Assembly (NCBI RefSeq): GCF_050113635.1
Contig: NZ_JBNJLT010000001.1
Coordinates: 806,001 to 870,000, forward strand
DNA: 64,000 nucleotides
Direction: 5' to 3'
Source of the DNA: Marinimicrobium sp050113635
GTDB lineage: Bacteria > Pseudomonadota > Gammaproteobacteria > Pseudomonadales > Cellvibrionaceae
The translations under genes were made by a program, and so were the position numbers. This document shows positions 34,146 to 43,021 of this stretch, in pieces. Position 1 is the first letter of the stretch, and every line of letters starts with the position of its first letter. The notes under the pieces were generated by a model that saw nothing but the letters and a program-made list of their open reading frames with translations, had not been told where the DNA came from and searched no databases.

Positions 34146-36083
34146 TTACCGGTTGGCGCGCTGCTCTACCAGTTCATCGACCACCGACGGGTCTGCCAGC
34201 GTGGAGGTATCGCCCAGGCTGTCCAGTTCGTTGGCGGCGACTTTACGCAAAATACGGCGCATGATTTTACCGGAACGGGTTTTGGGCAGACCCGGAGCCC
34301 ACTGAATGATGTCGGGCTTGGCGATGGCACCAATTTCCTGAACGCACAGCGCAATCAGTTCCTTGCGCAGATCCTCACTGGGTTCCTCTCCCTCCATTAA
34401 CGTGACATAGGCGTAAATCCCCTGCCCCTTGATATCATGGGGATAGCCCACCACAGCAGCTTCAGACACTTTCGCGTGAAGCACCAGCGCACTTTCCACT
34501 TCCGCCGTCCCCATGCGGTGGCCGGAGACGTTCAACACATCGTCCACTCGACCGGTAATCCAGTAGTAACCGTCCTCGTCGCGGCGAGCGCCATCCCCCG
34601 TGAAGTAATAACCCGGATAGGTGCTGTAGTAGGTGTCGATACAGCGTTGGTGGTCGCCATATACGGTGCGAATCTGGCTCGGCCAGGACGCCTTGATGGC
34701 CAGGTTACCGGAACCGGCGCCGTCGATTTCATGGCCGTCGTTATCCAGCAGCACGGGCTGCACGCCAAAGAAGGGCAAGGTGGCCGACCCCGGCTTCAAT
34801 GCCATGGCGCCGGGCAGAGGCGTCAGCATGTGCGCGCCAGTTTCGGTTTGCCACCAGGTATCCATAATCGGGCAGCGGCTGCCTCCCACCTTTCGGTAAT
34901 ACCACTCCCAGGCTTCGGGGTTGATCGGCTCACCCACGGTGCCGAGCAGCTTGAGAGACTTGCGGGAGGTTTGTTCGACCCACTTGTCACCGGCCCCCAT
35001 CAGCGCGCGTATGGCGGTGGGTGCGGTGTAGTAGCTGTTCACACCGTGTTTATCCACGACCTGCCAGTGACGCGAGGCATCGGGATAGGTCGGCACGCCC
35101 TCGAACATCAAGGTGGTCGCACCATTGGCCAGTGGGCCGTACACAATATAGCTGTGCCCGGTCACCCACCCGACATCAGCGGTACACCAGTAGATGTCCC
35201 CGTCCTGGTAATCAAACACATACTTGTGTGTCATGGCCGATTGCAGCAGGTAACCGCCCGTGGTGTGCAGCACCCCTTTGGGTTTGCCGGTGGAGCCGGA
35301 GGTATACAGAATAAACAGGGGGTCTTCCGCGTCCATCATTTCCGGTTCGCAATCGTCGGCCTGTTTTTCCACCGCCTCCTCGTACCAGATATCACGGCCT
35401 TCGGTCCAATCAATATCGCCGCCGGTACGCTTGACCACCAGGCAGGTATGCACATCAGGACAGCTGGCCAGCGCCTTGTCGGCGTTCTTTTTCAGCGGGA
35501 TATGTTTGCCGCCGCGCACCCCTTCATCGGCGGTGATGACGAAACGGCAGTTCGCATTGAGAATGCGATCCTTGAGCGCGTCCGGCGAGAAACCGCCAAA
35601 CACCACAGAGTGGATGGCACCGATACGGGCGCACGCCAGCATGGCATAGGCGGCTTCCGGGATCATGGGCATGTAGATACACACGCGATCGCCTTTTTTG
35701 ACGCCGCGCTCACGCAACAGATTGCCGAGGCGGCTGACTTCGGTGTGCAGCTCCCGGTAGGTGATTTGCTGGTCTTCAGAGGGGTCATCGCCCTCCCAGA
35801 TAATCGCCACTTGATCGGCCCGTTTATCCAGGTGTCGATCAACGCAGTTGACGCTCACATTCAACCGACCACCTTTGAACCAGGCGACCTGACCCTGGCG
35901 CAAATCGCTCTCACAAACCGTGTCCCACTTTTTGTCCCAGGTCAGGAAGGCCTCGGCCTGCTCGCCCCAGAATCCGTCGGGGTCATTAACAGAGTGCTGG
36001 TACATTTCGCGGTAACGCTCCGCGTCGATAGCGGCATTGGCTTTAAACGACGCGGGAACCGGGTAGGTATGCTGTTCGGACAT
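34146..36083 (-). CDS. acs: Acetyl-CoA synthetase
   Basis: Makes acetyl-CoA from acetate, ATP and CoA. ATG 36083 gives 645 residues, the usual length; an upstream in-frame start adds 31 unrelated residues. The adenylate-forming core motif YTSGSTGKPKGV is at about 265-276. The WWQTETG motif is at about 415 and the C-terminal RSGKIMRRILR carries the lysine acetylated in other bacteria. The gene stands alone with a palindrome about 100 bp upstream. Confidence 0.97.
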   Translation of the reverse strand: MSEQHTYPVPASFKANAAIDAERYREMYQHSVNDPDGFWGEQAEAFLTWDKKWDTVCESDLRQGQVAWFKGGRLNVSVNCVDRHLDKRADQVAIIWEGDDPSEDQQITYRELHTEVSRLGNLLRERGVKKGDRVCIYMPMIPEAAYAMLACARIGAIHSVVFGGFSPDALKDRILNANCRFVITADEGVRGGKHIPLKKNADKALASCPDVHTCLVVKRTGGDIDWTEGRDIWYEEAVEKQADDCEPEMMDAEDPLFILYTSGSTGKPKGVLHTTGGYLLQSAMTHKYVFDYQDGDIYWCTADVGWVTGHSYIVYGPLANGATTLMFEGVPTYPDASRHWQVVDKHGVNSYYTAPTAIRALMGAGDKWVEQTSRKSLKLLGTVGEPINPEAWEWYYRKVGGSRCPIMDTWWQTETGAHMLTPLPGAMALKPGSATLPFFGVQPVLLDNDGHEIDGAGSGNLAIKASWPSQIRTVYGDHQRCIDTYYSTYPGYYFTGDGARRDEDGYYWITGRVDDVLNVSGHRMGTAEVESALVLHAKVSEAAVVGYPHDIKGQGIYAYVTLMEGEEPSEDLRKELIALCVQEIGAIAKPDIIQWAPGLPKTRSGKIMRRILRKVAANELDSLGDTSTLADPSVVDELVEQRANR

Positions 36084-36184
36084 GAAAGGGCCTCGCTTGC
36101 GGATGTCTGTTATCCGGTTAATTGTTGACGATGTCGCATAGCTTTGAGGCCTAAGCTTACCAGCAGTTTCGTCCATTGACCACA

Positions 36185-36196
36185 GACAACGTTGTC
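36185..36196. promoter_or_regulatory. 12-bp perfect palindrome upstream of acs
   Basis: GACAACGTTGTC lies 102 bases upstream of the acs start, in the gap after panD. It could be an operator; no factor can be named. Confidence 0.3.
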
Positions 36197-36275
36197 CATT
36201 AGCGGCGAAATAGCCTCGCCCGGCGAGGTTCTGCCCGGCGCGAAACAGGTATTCACAAAAGGGGAAGGTGGCCGG

Positions 36276-36656
36276 TCAGGCCACCTGGGTGGGAATGGTG
36301 TTAGCGGTGCGCTCTACCTGATTGTTGCCATCGAGATAAACCAGGCGAGGCTTGTGATTGAGCATTTCGTTTTCGTTGTACTGGCCGTAGCTGGCGATAA
36401 TCACCCGATCTCCGACCTGTACCTTACGTGCCGCCGCGCCGTTCATGGAGATAGTGCCGGAGCCGGCTTCTGCCAGAATCACGTAGGTAGTAAAACGCTC
36501 ACCGTTGTTCACGTTGTAGATATCGATCTGTTCAAACTCGCGCAGACCCGCCAGTTCCACCAGATCCCGGTCAATGGCACAGGAGCCGTCGTACCAGAGC
36601 TCGGCCTGGGTTACGGCAGCCATGTGCAGTTTGCCTTTGAGCAGAGTTGAGAGCAT
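36276..36656 (-). CDS. panD: Aspartate 1-decarboxylase
   Basis: Makes beta-alanine for pantothenate. The 126-residue proenzyme self-cleaves at Gly24-Ser25 in YDGSCAID to give the pyruvoyl cofactor. Tyr58 and Lys9 regions (LKGKLHMA at the N-terminus, NNGERFTTYV near 50-59) are intact. It lies 27 bp after panC, so the two are probably co-transcribed; panB is not in this window. Confidence 0.97.
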   Translation of the reverse strand: MLSTLLKGKLHMAAVTQAELWYDGSCAIDRDLVELAGLREFEQIDIYNVNNGERFTTYVILAEAGSGTISMNGAAARKVQVGDRVIIASYGQYNENEMLNHKPRLVYLDGNNQVERTANTIPTQVA

Positions 36657-36683
36657 AGGCTTCTCCCGGTATTCGGTGCTGGC

Positions 36684-37538
36684 TCAAGCGCCCAGCACAA
36701 GGGATACATTGTCAATCAGGCGGGCACCACGCGTGTACATGGCGCCGAGCACGGTCAATTCGGCGTCATCGTGCGCCGCCAGGTCGAGCGTGTGACTGTT
36801 GCACACACTGACATAGTCGGGCTTGAAGCCCGCCGCGCGAATCTGTTCCTTCGCGGCATCGGCCAGCGTCACAAAATCGCGCCGACCATCCAAAATCTGG
36901 TCCCGGACCCAACACAGGCTCCGGTACAACTGAGACACCCCGGGGCGCTCATCGTCACCGATGAAGCTATTGCGTGAACTCAGCGCCAGGCCATCCGCTT
37001 CGCGGACGACCTCACCTGCCCGGATCACGACCGGCATGCAAAGATCTTCCACCATGCGGCGAATCACCGCCAATTGCTGAAAATCTTTGGCGCCGAATAC
37101 CGCCTCATCAGGCTGCACGATGTTGAACAGCTTGCTCACCACCGTGGTCACCCCTTCAAAGTGACCGGGACGGCTTGCACCGCACAGCACGTCGGTCATG
37201 CTGGGCACCACCACGCGCGTTTGTTCGGCCATGCCGTTGGGGTAAATCTCGGTCTCGTCAGGGCAAAACAGGTAGTCACAGTCCACGCCTTCAAGCTTGA
37301 CGGTGTCCGCCTCCAGGGTGCGAGGGTATTTGTCCCAGTCTTCGTTCAATCCAAATTGCAGCGGGTTCACGAAAATGCTGGTGACCACACAGTCGCACGT
37401 GGCCTGCGCCTGCTTCACGAGTGCCAGGTGAGCGTCGTGCAAATTGCCCATGGTGGGCACAAGACCGATGCGCTTACCCTTACGACGTTCGTCTTCCAGC
37501 GCCCGGCGCAACGACTGAATCTGATGAAAAACCTGCAT
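36684..37538 (-). CDS. panC: Pantoate--beta-alanine ligase
   Basis: Condenses pantoate with beta-alanine using ATP. 284 residues. The nucleotide-binding HIGH-like motif is in PTMGNLHDAH (28-37). The family KMSKS-like region LALSSRN is near 182-188 and GAKDFQQL near 147-154. Upstream of panD in the order panC-panD. The upstream region after dnaB (37539-37671) has no clear promoter. Confidence 0.97.
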   Translation of the reverse strand: MQVFHQIQSLRRALEDERRKGKRIGLVPTMGNLHDAHLALVKQAQATCDCVVTSIFVNPLQFGLNEDWDKYPRTLEADTVKLEGVDCDYLFCPDETEIYPNGMAEQTRVVVPSMTDVLCGASRPGHFEGVTTVVSKLFNIVQPDEAVFGAKDFQQLAVIRRMVEDLCMPVVIRAGEVVREADGLALSSRNSFIGDDERPGVSQLYRSLCWVRDQILDGRRDFVTLADAAKEQIRAAGFKPDYVSVCNSHTLDLAAHDDAELTVLGAMYTRGARLIDNVSLVLGA

Positions 37539-37671
37539 GACTGGCCCGCGAGCGGCCCACCGCTCTTACTCGTTTACCCGGAGTTGGGGGCCGGATAATA
37601 CACGCTCACCCCACAATGTACAATCTTTGCTCAACGCGCCTTCACCCAGCGTTTAAAGAAGGCATTGGACG

Positions 37672-39075
37672 TCAATAATCGTCCGACTGCATGTACTCTG
37701 GCGCCAGGTTTTCGAAGCGTGTGTACTTGCCAATAAAGGCCGCCCGGCAGGTGCCAATCTCACCGTTACGCTGCTTGCCCACAATCAGCTCCGCGATGCC
37801 TTTATCCGGACTGTCCTCATTGTAGTATTCATCCCGATAGATGAACAAAATCACATCCGCATCCTGCTCAATAGACCCTGATTCCCTCAAGTCCGAGTTC
37901 ATTGGCCGTTTATTGGGACGCTGCTCCACGCCCCGGTTGAGCTGGGACAGGGCGATCACCGGGCAATCAAACTCCTTGGCCATGGCTTTAAGCGACCGGG
38001 AAATTTCGGAGACTTCCTGGGTACGGCCCTCACTGGGGCCGGACAACTGCATCAATTGCAGGTAATCCACCATAATCATGGCGGGATTGCCGTGCTCGCG
38101 GGCGATACGGCGCACTCGCGCCCGCATTTCCGTGGGCGACAGCCCCGGCGTATCGTCAATGAACAGGGGCTTGTCTTTGAGCTTACTGACGGCGGCGGAA
38201 AGCTTGGGCCAATCTTCTTCAGTGAGCTTGCCGTTGCGGATCTTGCCCTGATCGATACGTCCGATGGAAGACATCATCCGCATCACCAGAGCGGCGGAGG
38301 GCATCTCCATGCTGAACACCAGGGTGGGCCGCGTTTGAGTAAACAGGGACGTTTCCACAAAGTTCAGCGCCAACGCCGTTTTGCCCATGGAGGGACGCGC
38401 CGCCAGAATAATCAGCTCACCGGGCTGCCAACCGGAGGTGCGTTTGTCCAGATCCTCCAGGCCGCTGCCGACGCCGGTAAGGTCACTGCCGGAACGAAAC
38501 AGCTCATCAATGCGCTGAACGGTGCTTTTCAGTAGCTCATTTAACGCCGTGAGCCCGCCTTCTTTGGGGCGGTCTTCCGCGATTTCGGCTACCCGCTTTT
38601 CCGCCAGCTGCAGCAAATCATCCGCATCCAGTCCGAGCGGATTGTAGCCGGAACGGCTGATCTCTTGCGCCACATGAATCAACTGCCGCAAAGTCGACCG
38701 CTCACGCACGATATTGGCGTAGGCGAGAATGTTAGCGGAGCCGGGCGTATTGGCCGCCAGCTCGGTGAGGTAGCCGAAGCCACCGACCCGCTCCAGCTCA
38801 TCGTGCCGATGCAGCTCTTCCGACAGGGTAATGACGTCCAGCGGCTTATCGTCTTCCGACAGATCACACATCATGCGGAAGATCAGGCGGTGATCGTCGC
38901 GGAAGAAGTCCCGCTCGGACAAGACCTCGCGGACCGCTTCGAGCCGCAGGTTATCCAGCATCAGGCCACCCAGCACGGCCTGTTCGGCTTCGACCGAATG
39001 CGGCGGTGGCGCTTTCCCCGGAGCCGGGGCATCTTCCGAGGGGGTCTCCAATGGCAAATCAGACATGGGGTTCAT
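37672..39075 (-). CDS. dnaB: Replicative DNA helicase
   Basis: The hexameric helicase of the replication fork, 467 residues from ATG 39075 (ATG 39066 is equally possible). An N-terminal helical collar domain (about 20-130) joins to a RecA-like motor with Walker A ARPSMGKTALAL at about 226-236, Walker B MIMVDYLQLM near 325-334, and the arginine finger region. No intein is present. It follows the ribosomal operon, with a terminator in between. Confidence 0.97.
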   Translation of the reverse strand: MNPMSDLPLETPSEDAPAPGKAPPPHSVEAEQAVLGGLMLDNLRLEAVREVLSERDFFRDDHRLIFRMMCDLSEDDKPLDVITLSEELHRHDELERVGGFGYLTELAANTPGSANILAYANIVRERSTLRQLIHVAQEISRSGYNPLGLDADDLLQLAEKRVAEIAEDRPKEGGLTALNELLKSTVQRIDELFRSGSDLTGVGSGLEDLDKRTSGWQPGELIILAARPSMGKTALALNFVETSLFTQTRPTLVFSMEMPSAALVMRMMSSIGRIDQGKIRNGKLTEEDWPKLSAAVSKLKDKPLFIDDTPGLSPTEMRARVRRIAREHGNPAMIMVDYLQLMQLSGPSEGRTQEVSEISRSLKAMAKEFDCPVIALSQLNRGVEQRPNKRPMNSDLRESGSIEQDADVILFIYRDEYYNEDSPDKGIAELIVGKQRNGEIGTCRAAFIGKYTRFENLAPEYMQSDDY

Positions 39076-39093
39076 TGCTGTAGGTTGGCAAAC

Positions 39094-39138
39094 AAAAACG
39101 GGCACTACCGAGTGTCCCAGAAGGGTCGATAGTGCCCG
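39094..39138 (-). terminator. Terminator of the rpsF-rplI operon
   Basis: A 9-bp stem (CGGGCACTA / TAGTGCCCG), with further pairing inside, is followed on the minus strand by five T residues. It lies 55 bases past the rplI stop and just before dnaB. Confidence 0.85.
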
Positions 39139-39192
39139 ATTTCGACAGTCTTGTCATGGGCCAGCACCCAGGGTGCCGACCACGCGGCGCAA

Positions 39193-39639
39193 TTACTCGG
39201 CGACCACGCTCACTTTGACAGACTGAATGACTTCGGCGTGAACCTGTACATCAATTTCGTACTCGCCCACTTCGCGCAGCGCACCTTCCGGCAGCTTCAC
39301 CTCGGACTTGGCCACGTCAACACCCGCTGCGGTGATAGCTTCAGCGATATCACGCGTGCCCACAGAACCGAACAGCTTGCCTTCGTCACCCGCATTCGCG
39401 GCGATAGTCACGCTCAGTTCAGCGAGCTTGGCCGCACGCCCTTCAGCGCCACTCAATTTCTCGGCAGCGGCCGCTTCCAGTTCAGAACGACGCGCTTCGA
39501 ACTCGGCCACATTGTCCGGCGTGGCCGGAATGGCTTTGCCCTGCGGCAGCAGGAAGTTGCGACCGAAACCGGCCTTGACGGCAACCTGGTCGCCAATGCC
39601 ACCGAGCTTGCCCACTTTTTCCAGCAGAATAACGTCCAT
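39193..39639 (-). CDS. rplI: 50S ribosomal protein L9
   Basis: A 148-residue large-subunit protein. It begins MDVILLEKVGKLG and has the L9 signature GFGRNFLLPQGKA (about 24-36), a long connecting helix (40-75) and a C-terminal globular domain. Last gene of the rpsF-rpsR-DUF2232-rplI operon. Confidence 0.98.
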   Translation of the reverse strand: MDVILLEKVGKLGGIGDQVAVKAGFGRNFLLPQGKAIPATPDNVAEFEARRSELEAAAAEKLSGAEGRAAKLAELSVTIAANAGDEGKLFGSVGTRDIAEAITAAGVDVAKSEVKLPEGALREVGEYEIDVQVHAEVIQSVKVSVVAE

Positions 39640-39685
39640 CTCGTTTACCCTCTAAGTTGTTTGATCCGGCGAGCGCGGCAGGGCA

Positions 39686-40531
39686 TCAGCCCTTGGGTGT
39701 CGCGCGCTCGCGAAATTTCAGCCATGTATCCAGAAATGCGATAACAGCCAGCAGCTGCGTGGCGGGCTCAAGCAGCACCAGTGCGACGTAGAACATCACC
39801 AGCCACTGAACACCCGCTTTTTTGATGGCCACCAGACGGTGCACAATCGCCACGCCCTGAAACACCAGCGGCAACATAAACAGGCCCGCCCACAGGGAGT
39901 AATCCACGCCCTGTAACAGGCAGTAGACCGATGCCGCCATGCAGGTAACGGCCTGTACCGGGTGCAATTTCAGCGCCTGAAATTCGGCACCAAAGCCACC
40001 AGGATTCACCGCCAGCGCCTGCCACCACCGCCCCAGCACCAGGCCAAAGGCGGCGGGATAAGCCATGCTGTAGGCCATCAACCCCACCACAAAGGTGGGG
40101 CTGAGCGCTGGCACCGGGCTGTCAGCGTCGCTTAACTCATCCATGAATTGCGTCAGCCATCCCAGCACCGCCTGTACACTGTCCGGCGCCACGGCTATTT
40201 GCAATAACGCCACCAACGCGGCACTGCCGACCAGGGCCATTAAGCTGGCGGCCCATCCAGCCCCCTTTCGAAGCAGCAAGGCCGCCAGAAAGGTCAGGAC
40301 GATACCGCCCACGACGGCGATGGCCACGGCCGGGCCTATCTGACTGATCCCGAGCAACAGCAGGGCTGGCAACACGCCCCACAACAGAATCAGCAGGCCA
40401 TTACCGCTCCCCGCGCGCAGCGTTACCAACGCTACGGTGGCTGGAGTCAATAAAGGCACCCAGTTACCAATCAAGGCAACGACTGTTGCCTGCAAGCGAC
40501 CGCGCAATATAAATTCAGCAATCGCCCGCAC
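39686..40531 (-). CDS. DUF2232-like integral membrane protein
   Basis: A 281-residue hydrophobic protein with about eight membrane segments and few charged residues. GTG 40531 is supported by AAGGAG 7 bases upstream. A DUF2232-type membrane protein commonly sits between rpsR and rplI in gammaproteobacteria, which is the position here. Its function is unknown. The short spacing on both sides makes it part of the ribosomal operon. Confidence 0.8.
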   Translation of the reverse strand: MRAIAEFILRGRLQATVVALIGNWVPLLTPATVALVTLRAGSGNGLLILLWGVLPALLLLGISQIGPAVAIAVVGGIVLTFLAALLLRKGAGWAASLMALVGSAALVALLQIAVAPDSVQAVLGWLTQFMDELSDADSPVPALSPTFVVGLMAYSMAYPAAFGLVLGRWWQALAVNPGGFGAEFQALKLHPVQAVTCMAASVYCLLQGVDYSLWAGLFMLPLVFQGVAIVHRLVAIKKAGVQWLVMFYVALVLLEPATQLLAVIAFLDTWLKFRERATPKG

Positions 40532-40569
40532 GTTCGCACTCCTTCAACAACAACCGACTGTCGCCAGAC

Positions 40570-40797
40570 TTACTCGTGGCTGTCGGTGTAGGGAATCAAT
40601 GCCAGGTAACGAGCGCGCTTGATCGCAGAGGACAGTTGGCGCTGGTACTTGGCTTTGGTGCCCGTAATACGGCTGGGTACAATCTTTCCGGTTTCGGTGA
40701 TGTACGCTTTCAAAGTTTCAAGATCTTTGTAATCAATGCGTTTCACGCCTTCAGCGGTGAAACGGCAAAACTTGCGACGACGAAAAAAACGAGCCAT
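40570..40797 (-). CDS. rpsR: 30S ribosomal protein S18
   Basis: A 75-residue, very basic protein beginning MARFFRRRKFCRF, with the S18 core IDYKDLETLKAYI and PSRITGTKAKYQRQL. Three bases separate it from rpsF. Confidence 0.98.
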   Translation of the reverse strand: MARFFRRRKFCRFTAEGVKRIDYKDLETLKAYITETGKIVPSRITGTKAKYQRQLSSAIKRARYLALIPYTDSHE

Positions 40798-40800
40798 GGA

Positions 40801-41247
40801 TTACTCCCCTTCCTTCTCAGTTGCGGCTTCGGCCTTCTCTTCGGACTGATCGTCCTCGGAAGACTCGTTGTCACCCTCTTCACGGCGGGCGGGACGGTTC
40901 TGCTTGGTGGTCCGCTCGCGGGCGTCTTTGTCCGCTTTCAGGATGGGAGACTCTTCGGTGATGGCTTCGTCTTCACGAATCACCATGTTCCGCAGAACGG
41001 CATCGTTGTAACGGAAGTTGGTGGTCAGCTCTTCCAGGGCTTCATCGGTGCACTCAACATTCATGAGTACATAGTGAGCCTTGTGGATTTTGTTGATGGA
41101 GTAAGCCAGTTGACGGCGACCCCAGTCTTCCAGACGGTGAACCTGGCCACCGCTGGCTTTAACGGAAGCGGTGTAGCGCTCGATCATACCGGGCACTTGC
41201 TCGCTCTGGTCCGGGTGGACCATAAACACGATTTCGTAATGACGCAT
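40801..41247 (-). CDS. rpsF: 30S ribosomal protein S6
   Basis: A 148-residue protein; the S6 fold covers residues 1-95 (MRHYEIVFMVHPDQ start, YTASVKASGGQVHRLEDWGRR). A highly acidic Glu/Asp/Ser tail of about 45 residues follows. E. coli S6 has a shorter acidic tail that receives extra glutamates from RimK; the same modification may apply here. First gene of its operon, with a good promoter upstream. Confidence 0.98.
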   Translation of the reverse strand: MRHYEIVFMVHPDQSEQVPGMIERYTASVKASGGQVHRLEDWGRRQLAYSINKIHKAHYVLMNVECTDEALEELTTNFRYNDAVLRNMVIREDEAITEESPILKADKDARERTTKQNRPARREEGDNESSEDDQSEEKAEAATEKEGE

Positions 41248-41356
41248 TGTTGCTCCTTACGGGTTGCAGCCTCCTCCGGCTGTCGAAACGGCCAAAGTGA
41301 AGCAAGGAGTGACCTGAGCACAGCAAAACAGTGCCCGGGCCGGTTTAGGGCCGGGT

Positions 41357-41385
41357 ATTCTAGGGAGTTTGCAGGGGGGTTGCAA
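41357..41385 (-). promoter_or_regulatory. Sigma-70 promoter of the rpsF operon
   Basis: On the minus strand a -35 TTGCAA (41380-41385) and a -10 TAGAAT (41357-41362) are separated by 17 bases. It lies about 110 bases upstream of rpsF. Confidence 0.75.
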
Positions 41386-41473
41386 GAAAAACTGGCTGTT
41401 TTTTACACAGAGCCAACGGTGGCGCTCTCACAACGGCGACGAGCTATGGCCGCCGCCGCTGTGGTCTGCGGGT

Positions 41474-42739
41474 TTAGTTGCCGTAGACGGGGAATTTGGC
41501 ACAGATATTCAGCACCTTACCCTTCACCGCTTCGATAACGGTATCGGCGTTGCCAGCTTCCAGCGCATCGAGAATATCGCACATCCAGTTGGCCAGTTGC
41601 TTGCTCTCCTCCTCACCAAATCCACGCGTGGTGATGGCGGGCGTACCCACCCGCAGCCCTGAGGTAATAAAGGGCGAGCGCGGGTCGTTCGGTACGGCAT
41701 TCTTATTCACGGTGATATTGGCCCGACCCAGCGCCTCATCAGCGTCTTTACCGGTGTATTCCTTGCCGATCAGGTCCACCAGCATCAGGTGGTTCTCAGT
41801 GCCACCCGAAACGATCTTGATGCCCCGCTCAATGAACGTGGCCGCCATCGCCTTGGCATTTTTCACAACCTGTTGCTGATAGGTCTTGTATTCCGGCGTC
41901 ATCGCCTCTTTGAAACTGATCGCCTTGGCCGCGATGACGTGCATCAGCGGGCCGCCCTGACCGCCGGGAAAAACGGCGGAGTTCAGTTTCTTTTCGATGT
42001 CTTCGTTGGCCTTGGCCAGGATCAGGCCGCCGCGCGGACCACGCAGGGTTTTGTGGGTCGTGGAGGTGGTGACATCGGCGATCTGGACCGGACTCGGATA
42101 GACACCCGCCGCCACCAGACCCGCGACGTGCGCCATATCCACCAGCAGGTAAGCACCCACTTCATCCGCGATGTCGCGGAATTTTTGCCAGTCCAGAACC
42201 TGAGAGTAGGCCGAGAAACCGGCCACGATCATACGGGGCTTGTGCTCACGAGCCAGACGCGCCACTTCCTCGTAATCCACCTCGCCGGTTTCCGGGTTCA
42301 GACCGTACTGAACCGCGTTGTACACCTTACCGGAAAAGTTGACTTTGGCGCCATGAGTCAGATGGCCACCGTGCGCCAGACTCATCCCCAGCACGGTATC
42401 GCCCGGCTTGCACAGCGCCGCGTACACCGCGTTGTTCGCCTGGGAGCCGGAGTGTGGCTGGACGTTGGCATAATCGGCACCAAACAGCTCTTTGGCACGC
42501 TCAATGGCCAGCGACTCACTTTCATCCACGTACTCACAACCGCCGTAGTAGCGCTTGCCGGGATAACCTTCCGCGTATTTGTTGGTCAGCTTGGTGCCCT
42601 GAGCGGCCATCACCAGCGGGCTAGTGTAGTTTTCCGAGGCAATCAGCTCGATATGCTCTTCCTGGCGACGGCTTTCACTCTGAATGGAAGCCCAGATCTC
42701 GGGGTCAAAATCGGCAATCGTCTGAGTTTTGTCGAACAT
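41474..42739 (-). CDS. glyA: Serine hydroxymethyltransferase
   Basis: Interconverts serine and glycine with tetrahydrofolate, using pyridoxal phosphate. ATG 42739 gives 421 residues, beginning MFDKTQTIADFD; an upstream in-frame start adds 25 unrelated residues. The PLP lysine is in TTTTHKTLRGPRGG-like VTTSTTHKTLRG (about 222-233) and the N-terminal ELIASENYTSP substrate loop is intact. It appears to be transcribed alone. Confidence 0.98.
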   Translation of the reverse strand: MFDKTQTIADFDPEIWASIQSESRRQEEHIELIASENYTSPLVMAAQGTKLTNKYAEGYPGKRYYGGCEYVDESESLAIERAKELFGADYANVQPHSGSQANNAVYAALCKPGDTVLGMSLAHGGHLTHGAKVNFSGKVYNAVQYGLNPETGEVDYEEVARLAREHKPRMIVAGFSAYSQVLDWQKFRDIADEVGAYLLVDMAHVAGLVAAGVYPSPVQIADVTTSTTHKTLRGPRGGLILAKANEDIEKKLNSAVFPGGQGGPLMHVIAAKAISFKEAMTPEYKTYQQQVVKNAKAMAATFIERGIKIVSGGTENHLMLVDLIGKEYTGKDADEALGRANITVNKNAVPNDPRSPFITSGLRVGTPAITTRGFGEEESKQLANWMCDILDALEAGNADTVIEAVKGKVLNICAKFPVYGN

Positions 42740-43021
42740 GGACGCATCCTGAAATGAGCGACAGGCCTGGCACAGCCCGCCGGGGGTTAAAAATGGACGC
42801 GAATTGTACACCAATCAACCAGCACGCTTCCAAGAAAAATGCTCATTCCGTCCCCGCAGTCCATTCATAGTGAGGCGCCCCCTTCTGGGGGATTGAACCG
42901 GGATGTCTCGGAGCGGTCAAACTTTGAACAAAGCGGGCCATCCGGTTTATTCTATCAATAGCCTGTTATCTAACACGGAATTTTAACCACGGCTCACCAC
43001 AGTTCTACCGCGAGGCGCCAT

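Noticed and set aside
34437..36128. A 563-codon open frame on the plus strand opposite acs
   Set aside because: It is antisense to a clear acetyl-CoA synthetase, has no ribosome site or family resemblance, and reflects GC-rich codon bias.
36214..36228. CCTCGC/GCGAGG hairpin after panD as a terminator
   Set aside because: Six-base stem without a T-tract; too weak to call.
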